A stretch of DNA of 50,752 bases from Flavobacteriaceae bacterium (GTDB taxonomy: Bacteria; Bacteroidota; Bacteroidia; Flavobacteriales; Flavobacteriaceae): assembly GCA_028280265.1 (NCBI GenBank), contig JANQMD010000023.1:1-50752 (forward strand), read 5' to 3'. The notes under the pieces are model-generated. The model worked only from the letters and a program-made list of their open reading frames with translations. It made no database searches and was not told the DNA's origin. Shown piece after piece: positions 1-7,290 of this stretch. Each line of letters starts with the position of its first letter. The first letter of the stretch is position 1. Made by a program: the position numbers and the translations under genes.

Positions 1-24
1 CTATTGATATTCATTTTTGCCTTC

Positions 25-48
25 ACTTCGACAAGCTCAGTGTGACAG
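25..48 (+). repeat. Dispersed short repeat, copy A
   Basis: The core ACTTCGACAAGCTCAGTGTG is shared, with one substitution, with the copy inside the alkyltransferase gene at 8155-8193. Degenerate relatives lie at 32171-32208 and 32237-32265. From memory this is a common interspersed sequence in flavobacterial genomes; no coding role is known to me. Confidence 0.6.
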
Positions 49-143
49 AAGCAAAAACGAATCAAAAAAGTCAAGACTGATGAAAAAAATCTAAAAAAAA
101 ACTACAGAATCACCATCCATAGATGGAAAGAACTCTCCCAATT

Positions 144-275
144 TCATTGGGATAAAACAGCTTTCCATCTTCTATCCAACCCTGCTTCTTTGTTTTTCAA
201 GACTTTTTTCAATAGGTCGTTTGCTTTATTGAGATACTTCGCCTCAATCATTTTTCTTATTATTTTCCAATTCAT
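144..275 (-). other. Possible 43-residue ORF in the left flank
   Basis: Reading the minus strand from ATG at 275 gives a 43-residue basic peptide beginning MNWKIIRKMIEAKYLNKAND and ending RRWKAVLSQ before TGA. The frame stays open for many codons upstream of the ATG, and the composition (Lys, Leu, Ala, Glu, probable amphipathic helix) looks protein-like. I do not recognise it. It could be a remnant of a larger gene or a chance frame in a conserved non-coding element. No promoter box or ribosome site is evident. Confidence 0.2.
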
Positions 276-344
276 GGAATGGGCGTATTTCAGCCTGTTT
301 GAAGATTGCTGTGCAAGATGAGTTACTGAAATACAATGAAATGA

Positions 345-448
345 ATTAATTGAAAATAAAGAAAAAGGATTGCAGCTAGATTTTTTATCACTTTTTCATC
401 ATGGAAAAAGTGGAAAGAAAAAGAAACACAACAATTGATCTTGATCCC
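345..448 (-). repeat. Composite intergenic element, copy 1
   Basis: Block A (345-425), read on the minus strand, aligns with 45344-45460 on the plus strand with few substitutions apart from two insertions in the second copy. Block B (about 424-448) is an exact 24-25 bp match to about 45509-45533 and has the same plus-strand orientation in both places. Block A is therefore inverted relative to block B between the copies. Block A contains an imperfect hairpin around its CTTTTTCATCATGGAAAAAG core. Function unknown. Confidence 0.65.
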
Positions 449-479
449 ATAAAACTAGGTTTTAGACAGCTGAAAACAG

Positions 480-509
480 AAAAAGCCGCTCGTAATGAGC
501 GGCTTTTTT
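480..509 (+). terminator. Orphan rho-independent terminator
   Basis: A 7-bp GC stem GCCGCTC/GAGCGGC closes a GTAAT loop, flanked by an A-run on the left and TTTTTT on the right, so it could act on either strand. No gene in the window ends into it on the plus strand, and rpoD points away from it. It implies a transcript running through the left flank. Confidence 0.75.
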
Positions 510-578
510 GTGAATTTTAATTCACATGAACGATAGATGTCCCCCAACCTCTATCAGTTCGATTCAAAATCTCGAAAA

Positions 579-594
579 ATTAACATATGTTAAT
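579..594. promoter_or_regulatory. 16-bp perfect palindrome upstream of rpoD
   Basis: ATTAACATATGTTAAT is identical to its reverse complement. It sits about 140 bp upstream of the rpoD start in otherwise unstructured AT-rich DNA. It has the size and symmetry of a dimeric-regulator operator, but no regulator can be named from the sequence. Confidence 0.3.
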
Positions 595-736
595 TTGTGC
601 AAATATACTAATAAAGTATTAAAAGTCAACACATCATATTTTCTAAAAAAAACAATCTTTTTGTAACATTTACGTAATAACTCACGTATAAGTAAATGAA
701 CGATAGTATTAATCCTTATATTATTCATAGAATTAA

Positions 737-1600
737 ATGAGACAACTTAAAATTACAAAGCAGGTTACCAACAGAGAAACCGCATCGTTAGACAAGTATT
801 TGCAAGAAATAGGTAAAGTAGATCTAATCACTGCCGACGAAGAAGTAGAGTTAGCACAAAGAATCAAAGCAGGTGATCAAAGAGCTTTAGAGAAATTAAC
901 AAAAGCAAATTTACGTTTTGTGGTGTCTGTTGCGAAGCAATACCAAAACCAAGGATTAACATTACCAGATTTAATTAACGAAGGAAACTTAGGTTTGATC
1001 AAAGCAGCTAAGCGTTTTGATGAAACTAGAGGATTTAAATTTATTTCCTACGCTGTATGGTGGATTCGTCAATCAATTTTACAGGCCTTAGCAGAACAAT
1101 CTCGTATTGTACGTTTGCCTTTGAACAAGATTGGATCTATCAATAAGATCAATAAAATGTACGCTTTTTTAGAGCAAGAGAATGAAAGACCTCCTAGTGC
1201 TGAAGAAATTGCTAAGAAGCTAGACATGACAGTTAATGACGTAAAAGAATCCATGAAAAATTCGGGACGTCACGTATCTATGGATGCTCCATTAATAGAA
1301 GGGGAAGATTCTAATTTATACGATGTATTAAATTCTGGAGAATCTCCAAATCCCGATAAAACATTATTACACGAATCTTTACGAATTGAAATTAACAGAG
1401 CTTTAGAGACATTGACACCTCGTGAAGCTGATGTTGTAAAATTATATTTTGGTTTAGGAGAACATCAACCTATGACACTAGAAGAAATAGGAGAAACTTT
1501 CGATTTAACTCGTGAGCGGGTTCGTCAAATCAAAGAAAAAGCGATTCGTCGCTTGAAACATACTTCAAGAAGTAAAATATTAATGACGTACTTAGGTTAA
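737..1600 (+). CDS. rpoD: RNA polymerase primary sigma factor RpoD (sigma-70/SigA)
   Basis: This 287-residue protein directs RNA polymerase to housekeeping promoters. It starts directly with region 1.2 (residues 17-47, [10 protein letters not shown]), followed by the core-binding and -7-element region 2 (about 54-118, with [20 protein letters not shown] and [11 protein letters not shown]), region 3 (about 130-200) and the -33-recognising helix-turn-helix of region 4 (about 249-277, [20 protein letters not shown]). The N-terminal region 1.1 of proteobacterial sigma-70 is absent, as is normal for the short Bacteroidota primary sigma factor. This fits the many TAnnTTTG boxes in the window, which this sigma is known to read in the phylum. 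It is monocistronic, with a strong terminator just downstream. Confidence 0.97.
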   Translation: MRQLKITKQVTNRETASLDKYLQEIGKVDLITADEEVELAQRIKAGDQRALEKLTKANLRFVVSVAKQYQNQGLTLPDLINEGNLGLIKAAKRFDETRGFKFISYAVWWIRQSILQALAEQSRIVRLPLNKIGSINKINKMYAFLEQENERPPSAEEIAKKLDMTVNDVKESMKNSGRHVSMDAPLIEGEDSNLYDVLNSGESPNPDKTLLHESLRIEINRALETLTPREADVVKLYFGLGEHQPMTLEEIGETFDLTRERVRQIKEKAIRRLKHTSRSKILMTYLG

Positions 1601-1620
1601 ACGTATTGTAAATATCTTAT

Positions 1621-1657
1621 GAAAACTCCCGAAAATTCTTCGGGAGTTTTCTTTTTT
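1621..1657 (+). terminator. rpoD terminator
   Basis: A 13-bp perfect stem GAAAACTCCCGAA/TTCGGGAGTTTTC with a 5-base loop is followed by CTTTTTT, 20 bp after the rpoD stop codon. Confidence 0.9.
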
Positions 1658-1692
1658 ATATCTGTATTTTTACATCAAACAAAACAACTTAC

Positions 1693-2349
1693 ATGACTAA
1701 ACTAATTGCTCCTTCAATTTTAGCAGCAGACTTCGGAAATTTACAAAGAGATATAGAAATGGTGAACAGTAGTGATGCCGATTGGTTTCATATAGATATT
1801 ATGGACGGTGTATTTGTTCCGAACATTTCCTTTGGTATGCCCGTTTTAAAAGCCATATCACAACATGCAAAAAAAACCATTGATGTTCATTTAATGATCG
1901 TTGATCCGGATCGTTACATTCAAACATTTGCCGATCTTGGCGCCAATGTATTAACGGTTCATTATGAAGCTTGTACCCATTTACACAGAACCATTCAAGC
2001 CATTAAGGCCGCTGGAATGAAAGCCGGAGTTGCTTTAAATCCTCATACACCCATTGCTGTTTTAGAAGATATTATCAAAGATCTCGATTTGGTGTGTATC
2101 ATGAGTGTAAACCCTGGGTTTGGGGGACAGTCTTTTATAGAAAATACCTATAAAAAAGTGAGTCAATTAAAACATCTGATCGAATTCTCTGAATCGAGTT
2201 GCCAAATAGAAATTGATGGTGGAGTTACAGACCAAAATGCGAATGCTCTGGTAGAAGCTGGTGCTGATGTTCTAGTAGCAGGGAGTTTCGTATTCAGAAG
2301 TGACGATCCCACTGCTACTATCAAAAATTTAAAGGCGATTGTAAACTAA
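1693..2349 (+). CDS. rpe: Ribulose-phosphate 3-epimerase
   Basis: It interconverts ribulose 5-phosphate and xylulose 5-phosphate in the non-oxidative pentose phosphate pathway in the cytoplasm. The 218-residue length is standard for this TIM-barrel family. Visible signatures are APSILAADFGNL at the N-terminus, FHIDIMDG (metal ligands H33 and D35, catalytic D38), DVHLMI (H66), GVALNPHTP, MSVNPGFGGQSF (phosphate loop) and IEIDGGV (catalytic D175). The first ATG after the rpoD terminator gives the family N-terminus exactly. The next gene starts 10 bp downstream, so the two may be cotranscribed, though no functional link is obvious. Confidence 0.96.
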   Translation: MTKLIAPSILAADFGNLQRDIEMVNSSDADWFHIDIMDGVFVPNISFGMPVLKAISQHAKKTIDVHLMIVDPDRYIQTFADLGANVLTVHYEACTHLHRTIQAIKAAGMKAGVALNPHTPIAVLEDIIKDLDLVCIMSVNPGFGGQSFIENTYKKVSQLKHLIEFSESSCQIEIDGGVTDQNANALVEAGADVLVAGSFVFRSDDPTATIKNLKAIVN

Positions 2350-2359
2350 ACTTTTTACC

Positions 2360-3217
2360 ATGGACCAATCATCTGCAATTATACTGGGAGTAGCCTTGAT
2401 GATCATCATGCTAGGCATGGGATTGTCTCTTGTTATTGATGACTTCAAACGAATCTTTTTACAACCCAAAGCTATTCTTATTGGGTTATTCAATCAGATT
2501 ATTTTATTACCTGTGATTGGATTCATTTTGGTTTCTCTTTTTCCTGTTCAACCAGAAATTGCTGTTGGAGTGATGATTTTAACCGCATGCCCTGGAGGCC
2601 CTACTTCAAATCTTATCTCGCATTTAGCGAAGGCAGATACTGCTTTGTCAGTAACCTTAACGGCCTTTAGTAGCTTTATTACCATACTAACCATTCCGTT
2701 TATTGTCAACTTTTCTTTGGAGCAGTTCTTAGACCAAAGTAATATGATACAACTGGATTTGGCACAAACATTTCTTCAGATATTTTTAATCATCATCATC
2801 CCTATTGTCATTGGAATGCTGATAAGAAAGTACAGAGAAACATTTGCTCTAAAAATGGCCAAACCTGTCCGAATTGCCTCTGGTCTTGTACTAATACTAG
2901 TTATTATAGGAATCATTGTAAAAGAGAAAGGCCAGTTAGCTGAGTATTTTAAGCAAGCTGGATTGCTTGTGATTTGTCTGAACTTGATCGTAATGCTCGT
3001 TGGTTTTTACTCTGCTAAATTATTCAAGATTACGACAAAAAGAGCGCTATCTATAGCCATTGAATCAGGAATTCAAAACGGAACATTGGGCATTACAGTA
3101 GCAGTTGTTTTGCTCAGTAATACTGCATTTGCAGTGGCATCTGCTTCGTATGGGGTACTTATGTTTTTCTCTGGAGCATTGGCCGTTTACATTGGGTCTA
3201 AAGTCAATAAAGAATAA
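2360..3217 (+). CDS. Bile acid:sodium symporter (BASS) family transporter
   Basis: A 285-residue inner-membrane protein, almost entirely hydrophobic, with about nine or ten predicted membrane spans. The BASS signatures are visible: the glycine-rich TACPGGPTSNLISHLAKAD segment near residues 76-94 and ESGIQNGTLG near residue 236, which form the sodium and substrate sites in structurally characterised relatives. Substrate cannot be inferred; bacterial members carry organic anions such as pantoate or keto acids, and the family name does not imply bile acids here. It follows rpe by 10 bp and its stop lies 5 bp before the TTG start of the next gene, so rpe, this gene and the nuclease gene probably form one transcript. 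Confidence 0.88.
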   Translation: MDQSSAIILGVALMIIMLGMGLSLVIDDFKRIFLQPKAILIGLFNQIILLPVIGFILVSLFPVQPEIAVGVMILTACPGGPTSNLISHLAKADTALSVTLTAFSSFITILTIPFIVNFSLEQFLDQSNMIQLDLAQTFLQIFLIIIIPIVIGMLIRKYRETFALKMAKPVRIASGLVLILVIIGIIVKEKGQLAEYFKQAGLLVICLNLIVMLVGFYSAKLFKITTKRALSIAIESGIQNGTLGITVAVVLLSNTAFAVASASYGVLMFFSGALAVYIGSKVNKE

Positions 3218-3222
3218 CTTCA

Positions 3223-4572
3223 TTGTATTCGGTAATAGACATAGAAACCACTGGGAATGGTTATCGAGCTCAGAAGATTACCGAAATATCTATATTTATT
3301 TTCGATGGAAAAAAAATAGTCGATGAGTATACCACTCTGGTCAATCCGGAGCAAACAATTCCTCCGTTCATCACAAATCTTACAGGCATTACGGATGCAA
3401 TGGTAAGAAGTGCTCCCAAATTCTATGAAATTGCAAAAAAAGTAGAAGAACTGACGCGCGACACTATTTTTGTCGCACATAATGTCAATTTCGACTACAA
3501 TATCATCAAAGATGAATTCAAAAGTTTGGGCTTCGACTTTCAGCGAAAAAAACTCTGTACTGTTCGCTTGTCTCGAAAAATTATTCCCGGTTTAAAATCC
3601 TATAGCTTGGGAAATATTTGTAACGCTGAAAACATACATATCGCGGAACGACATAGAGCAAAAGGAGATGCAGAAGCCACAGTAGAATTGTTTCGAAGAC
3701 TCATTGAAAGAGATGATCAGTTTATCATTCAAGGTTTTTTAAATAGAAGATCTCGACAAGCCACATTGCCACCTCTTTTAGATAAAAAAGTCGTTGACGA
3801 GCTTCCTGAAAATCCTGGTGTATACTACTTCAAAAATTTGCAAAAGGAAGTGATTTATGTCGGGAAAGCGAACAATATCAAGCAGCGTGTCATCAGTCAT
3901 TTTTATGATAAGAAGAAGAAAGAAATTAGCATGTGTTTGGAAACAGCAGACATTACGTGCGAGGAGACAGGTAGCGAATTGTTAGCCCTTTTGAAGGAAT
4001 CTGCCGAGATTAAAAAAATCTATCCTAAATTCAACAGAGCTCAACGAAGAGCCAATGAGGCGATTGGATTATTCTCTTACGAAGATCAAAGAGGTATTTT
4101 ACACTTGGCTTACAATCGTCTGAAATTGGTTCCTAATGCCATTATGAAATTTTATAATATTTCAGAGTGTAGAAATTTTTTAGAAAAAATCTGTGAAGAG
4201 TTTGAATTGTGCCCGAAATATTGCCATTTGCAGACAAATGTCAATGCTTGTTTTCATTATCAAATCAAAAAATGCAACGGTATTTGCACTGAGAAAGAAG
4301 CAATCAATTTATACAATGAAAGAGTCAAAAAAGCAATTGATTCACTGGGGTTACAAGCCAAAGATTTGGTCCTCAAAGAACAAGGTCGTACCGAAAATGA
4401 GGTGGGTTTTGCACTCATTTTAAATGGTATTTACAGAGGGTTTGGCTATATAGAGAAAAGCGTTGAATTAAAAGCCCCAAACGATTACTTATTTTATGTG
4501 ATTCCTCAAAAAGACAATAGAGATATTCAACGTATTCTACGATACTATATCAATAAAAAAGAGGCCTCTTAA
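3223..4572 (+). CDS. DEDDh exonuclease fused to a GIY-YIG (UvrC N-terminal/Cho-like) nuclease
   Basis: A 449-residue two-nuclease fusion. Residues 1-165 are a DnaQ/epsilon-type 3'-5' exonuclease with all DEDDh residues in place: D6 and E8 in DIETTG, H86 and D91 in HNVNFD, H144 and D149 in HRAKGDA. Residues about 195-290 are a GIY-YIG nuclease domain resembling the N-terminus of UvrC and of E. coli Cho (GVYYFKN at 199, IYVGKANNIKQRV at 211). A Cys-containing segment follows. Family context suggests a role in DNA repair. The start is TTG: the upstream in-frame stop is at 3208-3210, no ATG or GTG lies between, and the TTG places DIETTG where relatives have it. The stop codon sits in the loop of the terminator hairpin. 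Confidence 0.9.
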   Translation: MYSVIDIETTGNGYRAQKITEISIFIFDGKKIVDEYTTLVNPEQTIPPFITNLTGITDAMVRSAPKFYEIAKKVEELTRDTIFVAHNVNFDYNIIKDEFKSLGFDFQRKKLCTVRLSRKIIPGLKSYSLGNICNAENIHIAERHRAKGDAEATVELFRRLIERDDQFIIQGFLNRRSRQATLPPLLDKKVVDELPENPGVYYFKNLQKEVIYVGKANNIKQRVISHFYDKKKKEISMCLETADITCEETGSELLALLKESAEIKKIYPKFNRAQRRANEAIGLFSYEDQRGILHLAYNRLKLVPNAIMKFYNISECRNFLEKICEEFELCPKYCHLQTNVNACFHYQIKKCNGICTEKEAINLYNERVKKAIDSLGLQAKDLVLKEQGRTENEVGFALILNGIYRGFGYIEKSVELKAPNDYLFYVIPQKDNRDIQRILRYYINKKEAS

Positions 4573-4583
4573 GAAGCCTCTTT
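4558..4583 (+). terminator. Terminator overlapping the end of the nuclease gene
   Basis: Arms AAAGAGGC/GCCTCTTT with a 10-base loop that contains the TAA stop (4570-4572) of the upstream gene, so coding and termination signals overlap. Confidence 0.75.
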
Positions 4584-4618
4584 CTGCTAACCAACCTGCC
4601 GTATTTAGTAAACTAACA

Positions 4619-4649
4619 CTAGAACTAAACTTTGCTTTAATTCTAGTAT
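4619..4649. other. Imperfect inverted repeat between convergent genes
   Basis: ACTAGAACTAAA and TTTAATTCTAGT form a 12-bp stem with one mismatch and a 6-base loop between the nuclease gene and the convergent MtfA-type peptidase gene. It lacks a T-run, so a terminator role is unsure. Confidence 0.35.
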
Positions 4650-4744
4650 AAATTTATGCAGAAGCGTGGGGTCTTTGTATGACTTTTATCATGCTTTTCT
4701 AATTACTTTCAACCTAACTTATTAAGTCGGCTAATACTTATTTT

Positions 4745-5557
4745 CTAATAATCTAGAAAATGATAATTGAGCATTCTCTTAATCTTACGATATATCCTAG
4801 GAAACTGTGTCTTAAACTGCTGTGGAGTTTCAATAAAACTCTCAATAAGTACGGCCATAAATTCATATTGATTTTCAAAAGCATAGGAACGAAAATACTC
4901 AGAAGCAATAATCTTTTTTCGAATACTCTCATGGTCTTGAAGATAATTGATTAATCGCTGGTATTCTTTTTTAAAAACAAAAGAGCTGAAGTCTTTTTCT
5001 CGTAGCGATTTGATATGTATCACATGAGTAAACTCGTGAATTCCCAAATTAATATTGTCATCTTTTATTGCAATTCCTTCCAAGAAATGCTTCCAAGAAA
5101 AAACAACTATTTTGTATTTCGGATTGAATTCTCCTTTGTGTTTTCTTTTGTTGACTATGGAATGAAAAATATCTGGATAAACGATGATTTTGTCAAAAAC
5201 ATCTGTAATAAATTTCCTTTTTCCGAATGTTAATGTGATATAAGAAGAAGCTATCAGAATTTTTACTTCAGCATTTACCTGAAAACCATCGCGTCCAATA
5301 AATTGATATGTTCTCAAAAAAATAGCCAAACGATGTTCAAAATGCTTCTGATAATTCTCATCTAACTTCTGGTAAAAATCTACCTTCTCCAGTAAAATTT
5401 GTTTTTGTAAAGCTGATAATCTTTTTTTCCTAGTAACATTGTGAATAAAAGGTGTTCTCTCAAAAAAGTGATACGTCAACTTTTCTATATATCGAATAAG
5501 AAAACCGAAAATAGCAACGAGAAAAATACCATAGCGTAAAAGATAAGTGTATTTCAT
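4745..5557 (-). CDS. MtfA-family (M90) zinc-dependent peptidase
   Basis: A 270-residue protein with one N-terminal membrane anchor (about residues 8-24) followed by a soluble domain. The zinc-binding motif HEFTH lies in LGIHEFTHVIH near residue 174. A downstream helix, YAFENQYEFMAVLIESF, supplies the probable third ligand, as in E. coli MtfA, the peptidase that interacts with the glucose-PTS regulator Mlc. No Mlc or PTS gene is nearby, so the physiological role here is open. Flavobacterial genomes often carry such anchored MtfA-like proteins. It converges on the exonuclease/GIY-YIG gene. Confidence 0.85.
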   Translation of the reverse strand: MKYTYLLRYGIFLVAIFGFLIRYIEKLTYHFFERTPFIHNVTRKKRLSALQKQILLEKVDFYQKLDENYQKHFEHRLAIFLRTYQFIGRDGFQVNAEVKILIASSYITLTFGKRKFITDVFDKIIVYPDIFHSIVNKRKHKGEFNPKYKIVVFSWKHFLEGIAIKDDNINLGIHEFTHVIHIKSLREKDFSSFVFKKEYQRLINYLQDHESIRKKIIASEYFRSYAFENQYEFMAVLIESFIETPQQFKTQFPRIYRKIKRMLNYHFLDY

Positions 5558-5720
5558 AGAAGCATACTTATCGACAAGGTAGCTATTATTTTTTTAAAGT
5601 TACCCAAACAAAAAAACGCTCAAGCTAGCTTGATATAGACCATATGAATTAAAAATAGTTAGGGTTAGCTTCGCTGATCCCATAAAGCTCCGCTTTGAAA
5701 ATTAAAACCTCTCAAAATCA

Positions 5721-5753
5721 AAAAAGCAAGCTTTATGATTTTGCTTGCTTTTT
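5721..5753 (-). terminator. Terminator downstream of tRNA-Arg
   Basis: AAAAAGCAAGC and GCTTGCTTTTT form an 11-bp stem with an 11-base loop. On the minus strand it lies 10 bp past the tRNA 3' end and is followed by a T-run. Confidence 0.75.
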
Positions 5754-5762
5754 ATTTATTCG

Positions 5763-5836
5763 TGACCCTTCAGGGATTCAAACCCCGAACCGCTGGAGCC
5801 GAAATCCAGTGCTCTATTCAGTTGAGCTAAAGGGCC
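5763..5836 (-). tRNA. tRNA-Arg (anticodon TCG)
   Basis: Read on the minus strand, a 74-base cloverleaf: acceptor GGCCCTT/AAGGGTC (one G-U pair), D arm GCTC/GAGC, anticodon stem CTGGA/TCCAG around the loop TTTCGGC (anticodon TCG, reads CGA), 5-base variable loop, T arm CGGGG-TTTGAAT-CCCTG and discriminator A. CCA is not encoded. The first ten bases overlap the 3' end of the GIY-YIG ORF. Confidence 0.93.
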
Positions 5837-6072
5837 TTTATTATTGTTTTTATAAAATCTCTTCCTATCCCAGATTTTAAATATTTTTCTCTTTCTCTAG
5901 CTTCTAATCTTGTTTTTACCTCTTCTTTGTAAATTAATTTCCATGGAGCAAATGCTTTTGTTGATTTCTGTTGCTTTGAATTATGCTCCTTTAGTCTTCT
6001 CTCAATATTATTCGTTAAACCCTTATATGTCTTATCAAATTTCTCACTATGTAAAACATATACAATAAACAT
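5827..6072 (-). CDS. Small single-domain GIY-YIG nuclease family protein
   Basis: An 81-residue protein of the minimal GIY-YIG type. It shows the first motif as FIVYVLHS, the second as YKGLTNNIERRLKEHNS (YKG in place of the usual YIG, with the conserved Arg and HN) and the catalytic-helix glutamate region EAREREKYLKSG. It reads in the same direction as tRNA-Arg and its TAG stop is the TAG of the tRNA sequence CCCTTTAG, so the last ten coding bases are also tRNA bases 1-10. Such ORFs are frequent beside RNA genes in flavobacteria, and homing-endonuclease ancestry is a reasonable inference. Whether the protein still cuts DNA is unknown. Confidence 0.82.
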   Translation of the reverse strand: MFIVYVLHSEKFDKTYKGLTNNIERRLKEHNSKQQKSTKAFAPWKLIYKEEVKTRLEAREREKYLKSGIGRDFIKTIIKAL

Positions 6073-6107
6073 TTCTTTTTCTCAATTTTTCTTCTATCCA
6101 GTTGAAC

Positions 6108-6126
6108 CCTGCCTGCGGCAGGCAGG
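6108..6126. repeat. 19-bp REP-like palindrome
   Basis: CCTGCCTGCGGCAGGCAGG is a perfect 9+1+9 inverted repeat, GC-rich in an AT-rich setting. A degenerate copy (16 of 19 identical) lies at 45407-45425, where it interrupts the composite element. It falls between the GIY-YIG gene and the YqeY gene. Confidence 0.7.
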
Positions 6127-6146
6127 ATCGGGAATCTATTTATTAT

Positions 6147-6596
6147 TTACTGAAGCTTGGCTCTTACAATTCCAGAAATGGTTTTCCCATCTGCTTGTCC
6201 TGCCAATTCTTTCGAGACAATACCCATGACTTTCCCCATGTCTTTCATTCCCTCAGCTCCCACTTTTGCGATCGTATCTACGACTACTTTTTCTATTTCT
6301 TCTTTAGACAAAGCTTCTGGTAAAAATTTCTCCAAAACAGCTGCCTCTGCCAATTCTGGATCAGCCAAATCTTGCCTCCCTTGCTCTACAAAAATTGCAG
6401 CACTGTCTTTTCTCTGCTTCACCTGCTTTTGAATAATTTTCATCTCCTGATCATCCGTCAAATCATCACCAGCACCAGCTTCAGTCTTCGCTAATAAAAA
6501 AGCAGACTTTAAAGATCTCAACGCTTGCAAAGCAACTGTATCTTTCGATTTCATCGCTGCTTTCATTTCTTCCATTACCTGTTTTTGTAGACTCAT
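6147..6596 (-). CDS. yqeY: GatB/YqeY domain-containing protein
   Basis: A 149-residue helical protein starting MSLQKQVMEEMKAAMKSKD. YqeY proteins resemble the C-terminal tail domain of the GatB subunit of glutamyl/aspartyl-tRNA amidotransferase, and a tRNA- or aminoacylation-related role is assumed but not proven. Visible family features are LQALRSLKSAFLLAKTEAG, EQGRQDLADPELAEAAVLEKFLP (length and spacing typical) and the C-terminal GKTISGIVRAKL. The frame is open 32 codons further upstream, but the ATG at 6596 gives the usual family length, and the upstream part is basic and unlike the family. A hairpin (6694-6712) separates it from the protease gene upstream. Confidence 0.9.
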   Translation of the reverse strand: MSLQKQVMEEMKAAMKSKDTVALQALRSLKSAFLLAKTEAGAGDDLTDDQEMKIIQKQVKQRKDSAAIFVEQGRQDLADPELAEAAVLEKFLPEALSKEEIEKVVVDTIAKVGAEGMKDMGKVMGIVSKELAGQADGKTISGIVRAKLQ

Positions 6597-6693
6597 TTTT
6601 TCTTTTTTAAAATGACTTAATTTGTTTGAGTTATGCTTGGAGATTCGTCTTAACTCTTGATCTTTTATAGAATCAATTCTCTTTCCAATCACA

Positions 6694-6712
6694 AATCCCT
6701 CTGTGAGGGATT
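6694..6712 (-). terminator. Possible weak terminator after the retropepsin-like gene
   Basis: AATCCCTC/GAGGGATT forms a perfect 8-bp stem with a TGT loop, 19 bp beyond the stop of the protease gene. The following T-run is short, so termination may be partial. Confidence 0.4.
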
Positions 6713-6730
6713 AAATATACAATTCTCTCC

Positions 6731-7180
6731 TTATTTCTTTACTTTTCGTAGGTATAAAACTTTTTTGTCATAGTCTATGATCGCTTTTCCTTTTTGTAAA
6801 ACATCTGCGCCGATAATACCGTGCACCTTTTCAGCATCGTGTTGCGTCAATGCAGAATTTACATGAGACAGGTCAAAAAGTACCAAGTGGCATTCTTTCG
6901 TTTTCCACTTTCCAATAACCAACTGATTGTTTTCCGACTTCTGAGTTTCCATATCTATGGCTCCTGCCCCAGCAGCCTTGGTATCACTTTCCTCAGCTTC
7001 CAATTGAAAATGATCAATGAGATCCATTCCCACACAAGAGTTAGACGCTCCTGTATCTAAGATAAACTTGCCTTTTACACTATTGATCTCTGCATCGAGT
7101 TCTAGATGATTGGTGACGATCTTTCGAAGTTTGATTCGAACATATTTCTTTTTCTCTAATAGTTTTTTCAGACTACTCAT
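6731..7180 (-). CDS. Retropepsin-like single-domain aspartic protease
   Basis: A 149-residue protein with one aspartic-protease active-site motif, DTGAS, preceded by the hydrophobic strand GKFIL (catalytic D42 with this start) and followed by the family's second glycine-rich segment HGIIGADVLQKGKAIIDYD near the C-terminus. One half-site per chain implies a homodimer, as in retroviral proteases and bacterial clan AA relatives. No signal peptide is evident, so it is probably cytoplasmic. The start at 7180 (MSSLKKLLEKKK) is preferred over the in-frame ATG 21 bp upstream because relatives begin there, from memory. Substrate unknown. Confidence 0.8.
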   Translation of the reverse strand: MSSLKKLLEKKKYVRIKLRKIVTNHLELDAEINSVKGKFILDTGASNSCVGMDLIDHFQLEAEESDTKAAGAGAIDMETQKSENNQLVIGKWKTKECHLVLFDLSHVNSALTQHDAEKVHGIIGADVLQKGKAIIDYDKKVLYLRKVKK

Positions 7181-7290
7181 TTCCGTATTTTTACCCTCCA
7201 AAATGAAGACTACAAAAATACTCTATTCTTATTGAATTTGGTGTATTCTTGTAAAGAATCAAACAAGTATTATTTAGGCTTTTATTTCCA

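Larger units (their letters stand above)
1..736. other. Gene-poor left flank
   Basis: No convincing full-size gene lies before rpoD. The stretch holds a copy of a dispersed repeat (25-48), a short minus-strand ORF (144-275), a composite element recurring near 45.4 kb (345-448), a strong terminator (480-509), a small hairpin (510-525), a 16-bp palindrome (579-594) and a 10-bp direct repeat TGAACGATAG at 527-536 and 697-706. The terminator has no gene in front of it inside the window, so 1-480 is either the 3' untranslated end of a gene beyond the left edge or an untranslated transcript of its own. Confidence 0.6.

Noticed and set aside
6090..6137. Possible tRNA pseudogene
   Set aside because: Only a D-arm-like piece is recognisable and the rest is the REP-like palindrome; not enough to call a tRNA remnant as a feature.
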